Source: Cercophora sp. LCS_1 (Eukaryota; Ascomycota; Sordariomycetes; Sordariales; Lasiosphaeriaceae). Taken from it: a DNA stretch of 64,000 bases. The stretch covers positions 518,253 through 582,252 of the forward strand of contig JAPZLL010000023.1 of the NCBI GenBank assembly GCA_036250225.1, in the 5' to 3' direction. Position numbers and translations under genes: made by a program. The notes below the pieces were generated by a model. It searched no databases. It saw only the letters and a list, made by a program, of their open reading frames with translations, and had not been told where the DNA came from. Positions 35,137 through 45,730 of this stretch are shown one piece after another (the stretch's first letter is position 1; each line of letters starts with the position of its first letter).

Positions 35137-37074
35137 ATGAAAGCCTCCAAATTTGACGGATCGAGATGCGGCACGATCCCCCTGCCACGACCGACGTCGA
35201 ACTGGTCTGCCGCCGCCGTCGCTGCTACTACGACCGTCCTTGCCCTCGCCCACGCCAGCAGCCGTCATTATAGCCATGGTGGACGATGTCGAGGGCCAGG
35301 TTCCGTGCGCGGGTACCGTACAGCTTCCGCATCTTGGGTCGGGGGCAATGCGAAGCAGCTGGTCGGTAGCGCGCGCCGTTCCCTGCTTTCGCTCCCGACC
35401 CTCCGGAAAGCCTGGATGCATGATGGCAGTTTCTTTCGACCGTCAATCTCGACCGCATGCGAAAATCACACAGCCGCCGCCCTGGCTCCCGAGGAGAGTG
35501 GGACACGGGCGAGCACACATCCCCGAGAAGGGGAAGAGGAAGGGACGGAGCGAAGGATGTCGAGTAAGCCGGCGCCGGAGGACAATCCAGAAGCAGTCAC
35601 ATTGCACCACCCACCAAGGAAACAACAGCAACTCCTCACCCCGCAAGAACTCATAGATCTGGTGCCCAATCCGCACGGAGACAGTGTTGAAGGAGTGGAG
35701 GAATGCCTTCGCTTCTTTCGCGACCCCTACATGCGTGGGTACGCCCCTGTCGATACGCCGGATATTGCACTGGCACGCAACGAGCACGATGTCGACTTTC
35801 CCTCACCCGACGAGGTAACGCCGGCCGACGAAAGGATACGCCATATCCTCTGGAACCTCCAATTTGCTATCATCTCACGCCTTCGGAGTCGCGAAGCCGT
35901 AGACCTTGACAATATCTATGAGACATACCTTCAGCTCCCAGAACCACGCATACCCTATATCCACGGGCGCTTACGGCACCAGCTCCTGAAAACACTTGGC
36001 CAGCCCGACAAGAAGAATTCCAAGTCTATGCTCCGCTACTTCGCGATTGTCGCAGACGTCAAGAACTGCGGTTTCCCCCTGACCGCGACCGAGTGGAATG
36101 CTGCCATCTCCTTTGCCTCCCGCTACGTCGGCACTTCCACTGCCGTTGAGGCTGAATGGGCGCTCAAGCTCTGGCGACAAATGGAAGTCGAAGCTGGCAT
36201 CAAAGGCACCGATGTCACCTTCAACATCCTCTTCGACGTGGCCTCGAAAGCGGGCAACTTCACCCTTGCCGAGATGATATACAAGGAGATGGAATCACGC
36301 GGCCACCGTCCAAACCGCTACCATCATGTCTCCTTGATTCATTTCTTTGGCCTCAAGATGGACACCGGCGGCCTTCGTGCCGCTTACACCGATATGGTAA
36401 ATGCAGGCGAGATGATTGACACTGTTGTCCTCAATGCCGTCATCTCCGGCCTTTTGCGCTCAGGCGAGGAGGACTCGGCAGAGCGTGTATATGAGCGCAT
36501 GAAAGCCATGGCCAGCCGCGACGGTGTCGTCATCCCAGTGCGCACCTACTCAAGCAGCCGCGTCATTACGCAGGCTCTCGACATGTTTGCGCGAATTGGA
36601 AGGAAACATCCCGACTTGCGGCCACATCTTCAAGAATCATCTCTCCTCTATCCAGATCTCCAGACCTACCGCATCTTGATCAATCACCATGGCGTCAAAC
36701 GAGGCGATCTCGCCACTGTGGCCAGATATGTCGACGAGATGAAGTTCTTCCAGATCCCACTTCACGGCTCTATATTCCTCGCCTTGTTCAAGGGTTTTGC
36801 GTCCCATGGCGGCTCACATTCCGGGACGCAGTGGAGCGCGCAGAGGCTGAGGAGCATATGGTGCGCCTTGCTAGGGGCGCTTGATGACAAGTCATCGGGG
36901 CTGGAAATCAAGGTGTGGCTGGCCATCTGGGTCCTGAGAGCGTTTCACAGATGTGACACGTGCGAGGGTATACTTGATGCGTACCAGGAGCTCAAGAATA
37001 GGTGGCAGCTAGGAGAAGAAGACGAGCTATTTATGAGTGACTTTTTGTCGGGATTAGTCCGAAGAGCCAGATGA
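35137..37074 (+). CDS. Mitochondrial pentatricopeptide-repeat (PPR) protein, 645 aa
   Basis: Single exon. The N terminus is basic and Ser/Ala-rich (SSRHYSHGGRCRGPGSVRGY), as expected of a mitochondrial presequence. From about residue 340 degenerate PPR helix pairs appear: DVTFNILFDVASKAGNFTLA, YHHVSLIHFFGLKMDTGGLR, DTVVLNAVISGLLRSGEEDS and LQTYRILINHHGVKRGDLAT. PPR proteins bind organellar RNA and control its processing, stability or translation. The target is not evident and similarity to Pet309/Cya-5 is not strong enough to name it. The first ATG was used; the exact presequence start is uncertain. Confidence 0.78.
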   Translation: MKASKFDGSRCGTIPLPRPTSNWSAAAVAATTTVLALAHASSRHYSHGGRCRGPGSVRGYRTASASWVGGNAKQLVGSARRSLLSLPTLRKAWMHDGSFFRPSISTACENHTAAALAPEESGTRASTHPREGEEEGTERRMSSKPAPEDNPEAVTLHHPPRKQQQLLTPQELIDLVPNPHGDSVEGVEECLRFFRDPYMRGYAPVDTPDIALARNEHDVDFPSPDEVTPADERIRHILWNLQFAIISRLRSREAVDLDNIYETYLQLPEPRIPYIHGRLRHQLLKTLGQPDKKNSKSMLRYFAIVADVKNCGFPLTATEWNAAISFASRYVGTSTAVEAEWALKLWRQMEVEAGIKGTDVTFNILFDVASKAGNFTLAEMIYKEMESRGHRPNRYHHVSLIHFFGLKMDTGGLRAAYTDMVNAGEMIDTVVLNAVISGLLRSGEEDSAERVYERMKAMASRDGVVIPVRTYSSSRVITQALDMFARIGRKHPDLRPHLQESSLLYPDLQTYRILINHHGVKRGDLATVARYVDEMKFFQIPLHGSIFLALFKGFASHGGSHSGTQWSAQRLRSIWCALLGALDDKSSGLEIKVWLAIWVLRAFHRCDTCEGILDAYQELKNRWQLGEEDELFMSDFLSGLVRRAR

Positions 37075-37405
37075 TATATAACCGTAAGCATTGAGCATGA
37101 GCATGGTAATGACTGGGACATTGTTATACCCCCGTTGTGTGTACGTATATACTGGGTGCCACGTATTGTATCTAGAGAGTTGGGCACATCTGGAGTTTCG
37201 GGCTGGGATTTTACGCATTCGGGCATCCATTCAGAGCTGCTGGTGTACAAACAAAACATGATCTGAATGAGCACCATCAGCATATGACAATCTTTCAGCG
37301 AAGTGATCATATTGAGAAAAGAACACCAACACTCTTCCCAGTGTTTACCCGCATGGTACAACATCAGGAATTCGGTCGTCGAAGCTGACAAGCAGCTGCT
37401 ACAAT
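37075..37405. other. Convergent spacer before the accessory island
   Basis: 331 bp between PPR and the PD-(D/E)XK-like gene; no gene seen. Confidence 0.5.
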
Positions 37406-38413
37406 CTACCAAAATGCGCCCGTCTCCCAGATGACTTGAGGATTCTCTTCATGTACCCACTTAAGCGCTCCGGTACTCGCATCTATTGCACGAAAATAAC
37501 CCCCTGGGTGATTTAGTTGGGACTTGCCGTTGAACTTCCAAATAGGCTTCCCAGAAAAGAATTCCCTCCCATGTTCAGCAAGCCCTGCCACTACCAATCC
37601 CCCCGATGCCCTTGCCTGGCATCTTCTGAGTCCCTGAACCATGAGCCGATAAAGTGCGTAGCGGAGAGTGCAATCACTGTCTGTAGCTGGAATAACCCAG
37701 CAATCCACTGGACAATCCGCCTCAAGTAGTTGACTGGCCTTCCGGGCCCGAAATTGCAGCATGAGGAGCGTTTGGCCGTCCCAGCAAAAGATCTGTGGGC
37801 ATTCATACTTGCCCGCATATCTACACGCGGTATTATTATACTTTGGACCATTTACAACGTCTTGGGAGGAGCAAGCTCACCCACGAAGCTCCCGTGCCAA
37901 CTTCCTCTGTGCGTCGCCCAGGCTACCGGCCTGCCATTCCCGGCGGTTGATGAGATTCCGTTTTATTTCGCCAAGTACAACGGGTTCCCTGGAGTTGCCG
38001 ACATACATGGAATAGGTACAGTCGATGTTCTCGGGGATATTTGTTCCAGTTAGCGGTTTAGTGTGGCATGTCTGGACGATGGGTGGGTAATTTGCCCAGG
38101 CAGCGAGGACTACATCTGACACCTCAGTGTGCCACCAATGCTCAATGTCGGCCTCAGTTTCGAGCCGCCAGAACCTCGTGTTCGGCATCTGCGCGATCTC
38201 ACTCATACGTTTGGGCTCATCTGCGAGCAGTGGAAAGAGCGGCCCATCGAAATTGGCGGAAACCACTCCATCCTGGCCCTCGACAGTGTGGACCTTGAGG
38301 TTTTGGATTGAGTGATAATCTCGAGCCCAGGTCTTGTTGGTGTATGATACCAATTCCGGATTGTTGGTAACATTTGTAGGTTGTTGAGAGATTAGGACAC
38401 TAACTGAACTCAT
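37406..38413 (-). CDS. Unknown fungal protein with PD-(D/E)XK-like signature, 315 aa
   Basis: Exons 38413-37881 and 37820-37406. The acceptor gtgtag at 37821-37823 is the one that keeps frame (LRG/YAGKYECPQIFCWDG). Residues 129-155 read like a nuclease core: NIDCTYSMYV with D131, then VVLGEIKRNLI with E149xK151. A helix with conserved Trp residues precedes it (EADIEHWWHTEVSDVVLAAW) and a C-terminal beta-rich part follows. This D...ExK spacing is that of PD-(D/E)XK (restriction-endonuclease-like) folds; activity is unproven. No signal peptide or membrane helix. The gene is intact, unlike its two neighbours. An alternative start lies at 38488, but 38413 has the better context. The kinase-like gene starts 168 bp away on the other strand. 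Confidence 0.6.
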
Positions 38414-38580
38414 GGCCAAGGCCACAGGCACTGGACGTGCCAGGTTGCCAGGTGTTGCAGCGAGCGGCCAACAACAGGGGTCTGGCATTCGGTTGTCAAT
38501 CCGAACGAAGAGGTATCAAAATTCAAACAAAGCCAAGAGCGACATCTTCAATCGGTTCAATTTAACATTTCCAACACTTC
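38414..38580. promoter_or_regulatory. Short bidirectional promoter in the accessory island
   Basis: Only 167 bp lie between the divergent start codons of the PD-(D/E)XK-like gene and the kinase-like gene, so their expression is likely coupled. Inference from spacing alone. Confidence 0.35.
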
Positions 38581-39650
38581 ATGACCATTAGACCGACGTT
38601 GCAGCACCAAATACTTCGTGGGCTGTCTTTGACGTCAGTTAGGCGTCACCTTGGGTGTAACCTGGAAATCACGTGGAAGCGCGCCTGGTATCCTCGCGTC
38701 GCCGACGTGTCAATGCCGCTGTCTAACAGCCTCATCTACCACCCGTCAAGACTTGACATGAGGATGGATGACTCAGATTCAGACGATTACCTTGAAGGGG
38801 CTCCATCCTGGAGGCCTCCCAACAGATGCCACGATGTTATCCTACCAAAATCACCCCTTCCAGGCGAACCAGAACATTACCGATTACCAGCCGCGCAATT
38901 GCCCTCCCACGACTCTTCTCGTCCTCCTGCTGAACACGTGGTAACGAGAACCAAGCCCTCCGTTACGAGCAGGAGATTGACGTTGGTGACTGGATGAACC
39001 AGAGTTTTCGCTTTCGGACCCGCCTCGTCTCAGCTACCAGTACGCCAGTCGATTCCCATCACCCAGACGTTTTGAGGTTGCGTCTCAACCCATCCCGCAC
39101 CGCATACTTGATCGGGTGGCTAGCTACACTTGTCCCCTGGATCAAGTCGGGTTTTCCTGAATGGTTCCTCGCACCTAACGTCATCATCAAACGGGAGAAA
39201 ACAGACCAGGAGGCAGTGATCGCCAAGGAGCTCTTTGACACAGAAACGCAAGCATATGAGCGTCTCAAGGATCTCCAAGGCTTAGTAGTTCCGATTTGCT
39301 ACGGGCAAGTCCGCTGCAATGGACGGAGGGCGCTGGTTTTACAGGATGTGGGCGGCGTATCTGTAGCCGAGCCAGCGGGTGCGACCCTGAACCTGGAGGA
39401 ACTCTCGCGGCTTTTGCAGGAGTGTTGCCACGCCCTCCGCGGCTTTGGCGTGCACCAATCCGATTTCCAGTGCGGGAACTTTCGTCTTGTTGGCAGTAAG
39501 CTTATGGCGCTTGATTTTGAGATGGCCGAGTTTGATCTGTCAGAGGACGACAGCGCCTTCTTCACAGCTACGGGAATATCGCACCTGTTGAGTGCGTATC
39601 AGAGATCCCGCGCCTTTTTCAGGGGAGAGGGATGGCTAGAAGCGGCGTAG
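38581..39650 (+). pseudogene. Divergent protein-kinase-like gene with a frameshift
   Basis: The kinase-like part is open at 38994-39650 (218 codons). It has a beta-3-like Lys in PNVIIKREKTD (K66), a candidate alpha-C Glu (ETQAYERL, E84), a catalytic-loop-like GVHQSDFQCGNFRL (H154, D157, N162) and a DFG-like ALDFEMAEF (D174). This is the architecture of remote fungal kinase-like or phosphotransferase proteins. Natural coding continues upstream in the same frame to 38934 (NENQALRYEQEIDVGDW) with no ATG before an in-frame TGA at 38931. The preceding N-terminal half (38581-38997, with MDDSDSDDYLEG) is in another frame. No GT/AG intron can join them, so one indel has split the gene. The two frames overlap as ATGA at 38994. 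A sequencing error is possible. Confidence 0.55.
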
Positions 39651-40218
39651 AACGTAACACTCTTGCCGGGAGAGGGAGGGGGAGGGGGAAGGGTGATAGA
39701 AAGGGTGATACGCTTCAACATCCTAACAACCTCAAGTACCGCCTCGTCTCCGGCTTCTCACTTACATAGTCGCCTGTGTATTCCTAACAGGCTTTTCAAC
39801 ATCCACACATTTTACTCCTCCCCCCTCTCCACGGCCAAACATATCACAATAAGCGCAAAGTTCTCGCGGCAGAGAGTGATCCAGGCAGGTACCTCTCCGT
39901 CAGTCTAGCCCGCACTCGATTTCGTTGAGCCTGGCTCTGTAACGCAAGGGCGTCAGGGTTAGGGCTGTGTGAGGAAGGGTCACGGAACAAGCGGAACAGG
40001 GCCAAGGTAGTGGTGGGTGTGAAGTTCAATTGGAACGTGGCCCTCCTTCTCTGAAGGAGCGGCCACCAGCCTTCTTATCCTAGATCACAACTTCCGCTTT
40101 CGGAAACCTCTGGAGCTTCAATCTTTGTTCCATCGCTCCGTGGCCGACGGCCGGATCCGGCGGCTGGCGCCGGCCCGAACCTGTCCGCGCAGGGCCCCTT
40201 CGCCTCCAGGCCACCCAG
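39651..40218. other. Spacer within the accessory island
   Basis: 568 bp; contains a GGGGGA-rich simple repeat at about 39664-39695. No gene was seen. Confidence 0.5.
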
Positions 40219-41723
40219 ATGGCTCCCTCCAGGGCACTCGTTACACACATGCAGCCGCGTGCACTCAACACCACGATTGACATCACAAGAACCAATAAGG
40301 CTCCGAGCCGGACCAATTCTCAACCGCGCCTCAAGATAGAAACCAATACCATCCTCCCTCACACCGCAACTTTTGTCGCGATGGACGAACCGCACGCTCA
40401 CGCAGAAGAGAAGCAAGCTCCTCAGAGTACACAGACACGAAAACAACAGATCGTTGGCGACAGCGACGACGACAAACCCCAACCGAAACGAATACGGTTG
40501 ACACGAAATAACCTTGCCGCATTCGACAAGATGAGCGAGAAGAAGAAGACCTCAGACGACGATTCGGGCTCGACCACGACCAAGACCACATCGACAACAT
40601 CGTCGGGATTTGCCATGAAAGCCCACAGGAATGGGATCCTCGAACCGGCATACTCTAAGCCGCCTGCGAACCTCGATCTTATCCGAAAACAACACGCCAA
40701 GTCCCGTGCCACCGCCTCGCCACCGGAGTCAGTGTACAACGACTATGTCGACAGAGTCGAGGGAGCCGGCACCGAAGCGACTATGGTTGCGGAAACAAGC
40801 GAACTACTAAAGAAGTAACCGGTTAGAAGAGGGAGTTCAATCGACCATTTACAAACTATCCAAAGAACGTCGGATTTAACGATGATCTATCCGCTCCGCA
40901 GCCTGATTTTATCGAAGGACCCGAGATGTCACAATACGATCCATTCCCAGTTGACGAGCACGTCCCAGGAGCTGCCCTCTATAGAGACGACCCCCGCTCT
41001 GTCACCTTGCCACAAATAGCTGGAGAGTGGAGGGGCCCCGCTGGAAACATGAGAGAAGCGAGAATGCAGAGCGCCTACGATGGGGCTGCGATGGTCCGCG
41101 CCAGAATCCAAGCACTCGCCTACACGGGAAAATCGGATCCTCCGGGTTATGCGGAAATCACAATGTTCACCACAAACGGCACCAACCTCAATATATATAC
41201 TCATTACGCGACTCCATCAGGGGAAAATGAAGGCACGCTTGAATACCACCAGTTCCCTATCTCCTCAATAAACCTTGCGGGCACTTATCAAGGCCACAAG
41301 GACGGACGAAGGAGTCTCAGGAATGCCCAAGACTATGCGAAGACTCGGTCCGAAGAACTAAAAGACGAGCTGAAAGAATATTGGAAGCAGCAGCGCAGCG
41401 GTGGCCTACGCCCTATTACCAAAGGGGTGCCGGCCTTGCCTGTATCAGGCACCGAGCCACCGAACACTTATGAGAATGAGGACGACTGCGGAGTCGTCGA
41501 ACCACGGCCCCTTTACCAACCGACGCCGCCTACGTCAGAAGTCCCCTCTATGACACACGAACACGCCCCCAGCAGCGGCCAGAAGCGAAAGGCCCCATCC
41601 TCGCAAGGATCGTCGAGCGGCTCGTCCCATCATAGCAAGTACAAGAACTACTGGACGAAGGACAAAAGGAGCGGACGCTTTTACCACAAGCATTCTGGTG
41701 GCACGATGTCCTGGCTCGAGTGA
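40219..41723 (+). pseudogene. Fungal DUF7924-like (nuclease-fold candidate) gene, broken in mid-frame
   Basis: Two frames together make one protein of about 497 residues. The first, 40219-40818, has a basic and acidic N terminus with a likely nuclear signal (KPQPKRIRLTRNN). A Ser/Thr linker and conserved ASPPESVYNDYVDRVEGAG follow. It ends in TAA. The second, open from 40827 to 41723, starts REFNRPFTNYPKNVGFND and contains PQPDFIEG, LPQIAGEWRG, REARMQSAYDGAAMVRAR, EITMFTTNGTNLNIYTHYA, LEYHQFPIS and a Ser-rich tail. I recall this order from the fungal DUF7924 family. The D (PDF) and ExK-like (EWR) positions suggest a PD-(D/E)XK fold with Lys changed to Arg. TAA at 40816 and TAG at 40824 block both frames and no intron fits. 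A possible internal start is at 40381 (MDEPHAHAEE). Confidence 0.6.
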
Positions 41724-42433
41724 CAACGACTCCTGAGGCTCTGCTCAAGGCGTGACAGAGTGTAGCCGTGGGGACGTTAGGATTGGTTGGATAAGCAGCA
41801 CAGGTTGCAAGGCTGTTATCGCGCCACGTTTTTCCAAAGAATAAGCACAACCCCAAAGACGGAACACCTTGTAGATCTCCATCTGATCATTCGGATTGTC
41901 TATCTCTCGTAAGATACCCAAGCCATTTTCCCGTTTATTTAGCCAGAGAAGAGTCTTAACCCGATGCCCTCGATTGCTGAAAGTAGCCACCGCATCTCGA
42001 ATCCAAAACAGGCCCGCGTATGCTCAACAATGCTATTTACATACGCATACCGCCTGCAACGAGTGAGCGGAGAAACTCACCCCACCAACTCAAAGGAAAC
42101 AAAAGAGAAAACGAAAGCGAAAGCTCGTTGCAATTGCGGTTGAAATCCTTCTGTCCCGATAGTACGCCGTGCCCAAAACCGCAACTCGGACTGGTCCTGG
42201 ACAGTGCACTCCTCGGGCTGAATGATGGGCCAGTTGATTATCGTATAAGTGGTTGTCGGAAGGGGTAGCAACATCTCAAGGGTATCATCTCCAAGTGTCG
42301 AGCATCGAGCATCGTAAAAAAACCATTGCCCTGCAAGCCGAAGCGCTTCGCCGGACGCCCCTACCTACTTCGGCCGGGTGCCCTTCGACTCGAGCCTCCC
42401 GCCGCAATTGATCCTTGACCGTCGGCCTCCAAT
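41724..42433. other. Convergent spacer, accessory island to perilipin gene
   Basis: 710 bp; no gene seen on either strand. Confidence 0.5.
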
Positions 42434-43028
42434 TTAGTTGTTGGCTTTCTCCTCAATGGCTTGCCTGGCCTGGTTCTTGCGATTGCCAAAGTAGTTGCTG
42501 ACGGTGGTGAGAGTCTCCGTGGTGATGATGAGCACTGTTGTGAGGGCGGCCTTGCCGTAGCTAACAAGGCTGTTGCCCTCGACCTTCTTGAACTCAACCT
42601 CGTACGTGCTGAGTACGTGCTCCTTGCCGGTCTGGCCTACCCGCAGAGGGAACATGGCAATCTTCTTGGCGTCCCCCACAATCTCGTTTGTGGGCTTCTT
42701 GACGATGGGGAACTTCTCGTCCAGTGTCGACAGCGTCTTGTCACCGAGGTCATCGGCCTTCTTGACGTATGGCGAGACATACTGGAAGGGCTTGGAGAAG
42801 TAGGGGAGGAAGGGAGCGGCGAATGTGCGGTATGCCGAGTCGGTCAGCTCAAGAGATTTTTGGCCGTAGGGGTTGGCCTTGAAGGTCGAAACACTGTCGT
42901 TGACAACGGGATAGGCAAGGAGGTGCTGTCTGTTGTCAGAACACGCCGTGGAGAGCAACGGATCGTATACATACCTCGATGAAGGCGGAGTGAGGCACGT
43001 CACCGTTGACCTGCACGTTGTTGGACAT
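42434..43028 (-). CDS. Perilipin-like lipid-droplet protein (CAP20 family), 181 aa
   Basis: Exons 43028-42975 (18 codons) and 42925-42434, joined in phase 0 (SAFIE/HLLAYPVV). The protein is the length of Colletotrichum CAP20. It carries the amphipathic 11-mer-like helices of that family (YPVVNDSVSTFKANPYGQKS; YSKPFQYVSPYVKKADDLGD in part; TLDEKFPIVKKPTNEI) and a moderately hydrophobic stretch (ALTTVLIITTETLTTVSNYF). CAP20/MPL1 proteins coat lipid droplets and affect triglyceride storage, and appressorium turgor in plant pathogens. In this organism only lipid-droplet coating is inferred. No signal peptide. Start: the first ATG, MSNNVQVNGD, in the short exon. Confidence 0.87.
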
Positions 43029-45730
43029 CTTGCGTACTGTCTGGTGAGGCATGTTAGATGTCTCAAGCCGAAGACCAAAGAGAGCGACAGCAACTGGCGG
43101 GCGCCGGGAAATGGAGGCTTTAAGCGTGGGGAGGCTGTTGGGGGTAATAGGTACGAGGAATGTAGGAAACTGGGCGCAACCTACGGCAAGCCAAACTTAT
43201 ACAGTTGCTGATAATCGAAAGGGGCCGAGGGCTCTTGATGGGCACAAATCAGATGCCAGGTTGGTAGCTGGGCAGTGAGGTGAAGATGAGAAAGAAAGGG
43301 AGTACGAGGGCAGACGCGAGGACGGAATATGGCTGGACGGGTTGGAATGTCAGGAGCTACGGGTCCGGCGAAACCTAAATGAACAGCCAAGCCAAGGAGC
43401 AAAGACGCAAGGGAATCCGGATTTCATGTGCTTGCCTCGAGCACGCATATGCGGCCGGCCCCATCGGCCAACCAGCAACCGTGGGAAGCACCGTTCTTTC
43501 ACGGCAGAATTCGTTAGGAAGAAACCTGGCGGCGATAAAGTGAGCCATGCCTTGTGCTTGCGCGTGCGAGGTGGGGTGGTACAATGGTGACGGCAGCCTC
43601 CCTCTGGCGCCACAGGCCGCTAACAGCCCCTGTTCCCTGACAACCTGATAAGGCCCCTGCTAGTCGCCTGTCAGACCACGGACTCGTCGAGCATGTGAAA
43701 GCTGGCCCAAGCTTCTGAAACCCGATTTCCGTCATTGGGTCCGTTGCTGGCCGCCCAACCGCAATCGACTCCACTGGCCTTGGCGGAGGCGTGTTGCACC
43801 AAAACCGTCTTGCAGGAGAGTCTGGTTCGCATGGCGCAAAAATGCTCCTTGCAGATCACGAACCGCGGCAGGATACCATTGAGGTGTGAGAGAGATGGCG
43901 GCCTTTGACTAGTTCTTTCGCCTCGCTCGCACCGCGGCCGTTCCGCTGGCAACGCCATGTGCTTCCGTTTCTATCGCGCTCTCAACATGGCGTTGAATTG
44001 ATCATGATGTCACCAGAGATTGCTCGTCGTGCGCCTTGACTTGTTTAGGCCCTACATGCATTCCCTCCACTGATATCGGATAACGTACGATCGGATAGCG
44101 GGTAACTATTCTGGGTGCCCCCTGACCTTGAAGCGATGCGAGACGCAGTCGAACCGTACCGTTGTCACACCGAGATGATGAACCAAAGTACGGACCGGTC
44201 TAGATACGCTGGGGCTCGAGGGGCTCTTCTCGAAGACTCGGGCTGCGACCGCCTGATTTGCCGATGATAAGTACTGCAGGTGGCTCAAATGTGCGCTGCC
44301 CAATGTGTACCAGTTGATTGCTACGTCTCGTTGCTCCTCGGGATGTCAGCAAATCGAAGCTCGATTGTGTTCGTGACGTCGAGGTGTCTCCTGATGTCGC
44401 AAGATACGACGGAGATGAGGTTCCTCGGCTGAACTCGGGAGGGCGAAAACTCTCAAAGACCCCGTTTTCAGGAGCTCAGAATGTCCGCCAGCTCGGTGTT
44501 CCTCTCAAGAATAGAAACTCTGAAATCCCGACAAGGTAGGAGTGATGGAGGGACCCTCTGGAAGGGCAGCTCGGAAACTGCACCCGGTACCCGAAGGTGG
44601 ACCCCCCACCACTGGGTGCGACTGAATCAGCCGCGAAGGAGGGGCATCCTCCCGCTTTCACATGTCAATGGGGAGCAGAAAACTCCAGCGGCCTCTTCGC
44701 AATTGAACAATCAGAGGTCGTCATTGCCAACGTGCGTCACTTTGTCTTACCGAACGCAAACATTGCCATTGTCTTGGGACTCGCAAAGAATAAAAACTCA
44801 TTTGCCACTGACGAAACCATCGCCCCTGGTCTCGGTGCACTTGTATGGTTTTGCAGAGTTTCCTCGGGTTGTTCATTTGTATGACACAGGATAATCTCGA
44901 CTGGGAAACCGCCGATGGGATTCTCTGGTCGTGGTTCGGATCGAACCCATGCAGGTCGACCGAGAAAAACCTCCCACTATTCTAGGCGCTGCGAAATTTC
45001 CGGCTATCGAAATCGGCTCTCCTCCCGTGTCAAGCTGCTTGAGCTGAGCAGGATTAGGTCATAGTCTTGCCACTAGTTCGATTGTGCTCGGGAAGGGGCA
45101 TGTTATATCCTCTTGGTTTGCCACAGCTTCAGGAGCATGTTGTCCGCTTAGTGAGGCAAATAGTGAAGCTCCCATTGAGTTCGAGGACTCCTGTGCCGAG
45201 GTGGGGTTATCATGAATTGGGTGAACAGAAAGGCACACGCCCTCACTGAGGAAAGGAAATCCAAGTGACAGGCGTTTTGTAAGGTGCAGTATCTATATCG
45301 CCTGCCCTGTGGGAGGAAGAGGCATGACAGTGGAGACGTTGGCTCTAACGGGGATGCAAGTCGGGAAGAGGCACCTTGGCCTCCTCCCTCTTCCGGCACA
45401 CTATCGAGTCAAGACAAAGCGATGCAACAGATCTGGCGCTGGTGTCGGCCCACATCTGAGCTAGCTTCGTACTTGATGGAGGTCAGAATTACTGTTCCCA
45501 ACTCGTCCTTTAGAGCGCGATACACCTGGAAAGACGAATCCGTCTGCTTTCATGTCCGCCCCTTCGACAACTTCCATCCTTACTCGAGTGACGGAGCCCA
45601 TCGGTGACACTGAAAGCAGCTCGTGAGAGACCGTTGCTATTCTACAAGGGGTATCAAAATCAGCTATAAACAGCATTTGTACAATACTTGAATTCAACCC
45701 CTTGCACCGCTGCTGCGCCCAACGCCAGCA
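43029..45730. other. Gene-poor region between perilipin and BCD1 genes
   Basis: 2.7 kb with only short frames of non-protein-like composition on both strands. It should contain the perilipin promoter and the BCD1 3' UTR. A nested inverted repeat sits at 44921-44966 (listed separately). No tRNA, 5S rRNA or transposon motif was recognised. Confidence 0.5.
44921..44966. repeat. Nested inverted repeat
   Basis: An inner perfect hairpin, GGTTCG-gat-CGAACC at 44933-44947, lies within imperfect outer arms (TTCTCTGGTCG at 44921-44931 and CGACCGAGAA at 44957-44966). The inner part resembles a tRNA T-arm sequence, but no complete cloverleaf can be drawn on either strand. Confidence 0.45.

Noticed and set aside
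40815..40826. GTAACCGGTTAG as a 12-nt intron joining the two halves of the DUF7924-like gene
   Set aside because: Far too short for splicing, and its removal does not bring the second half into frame.
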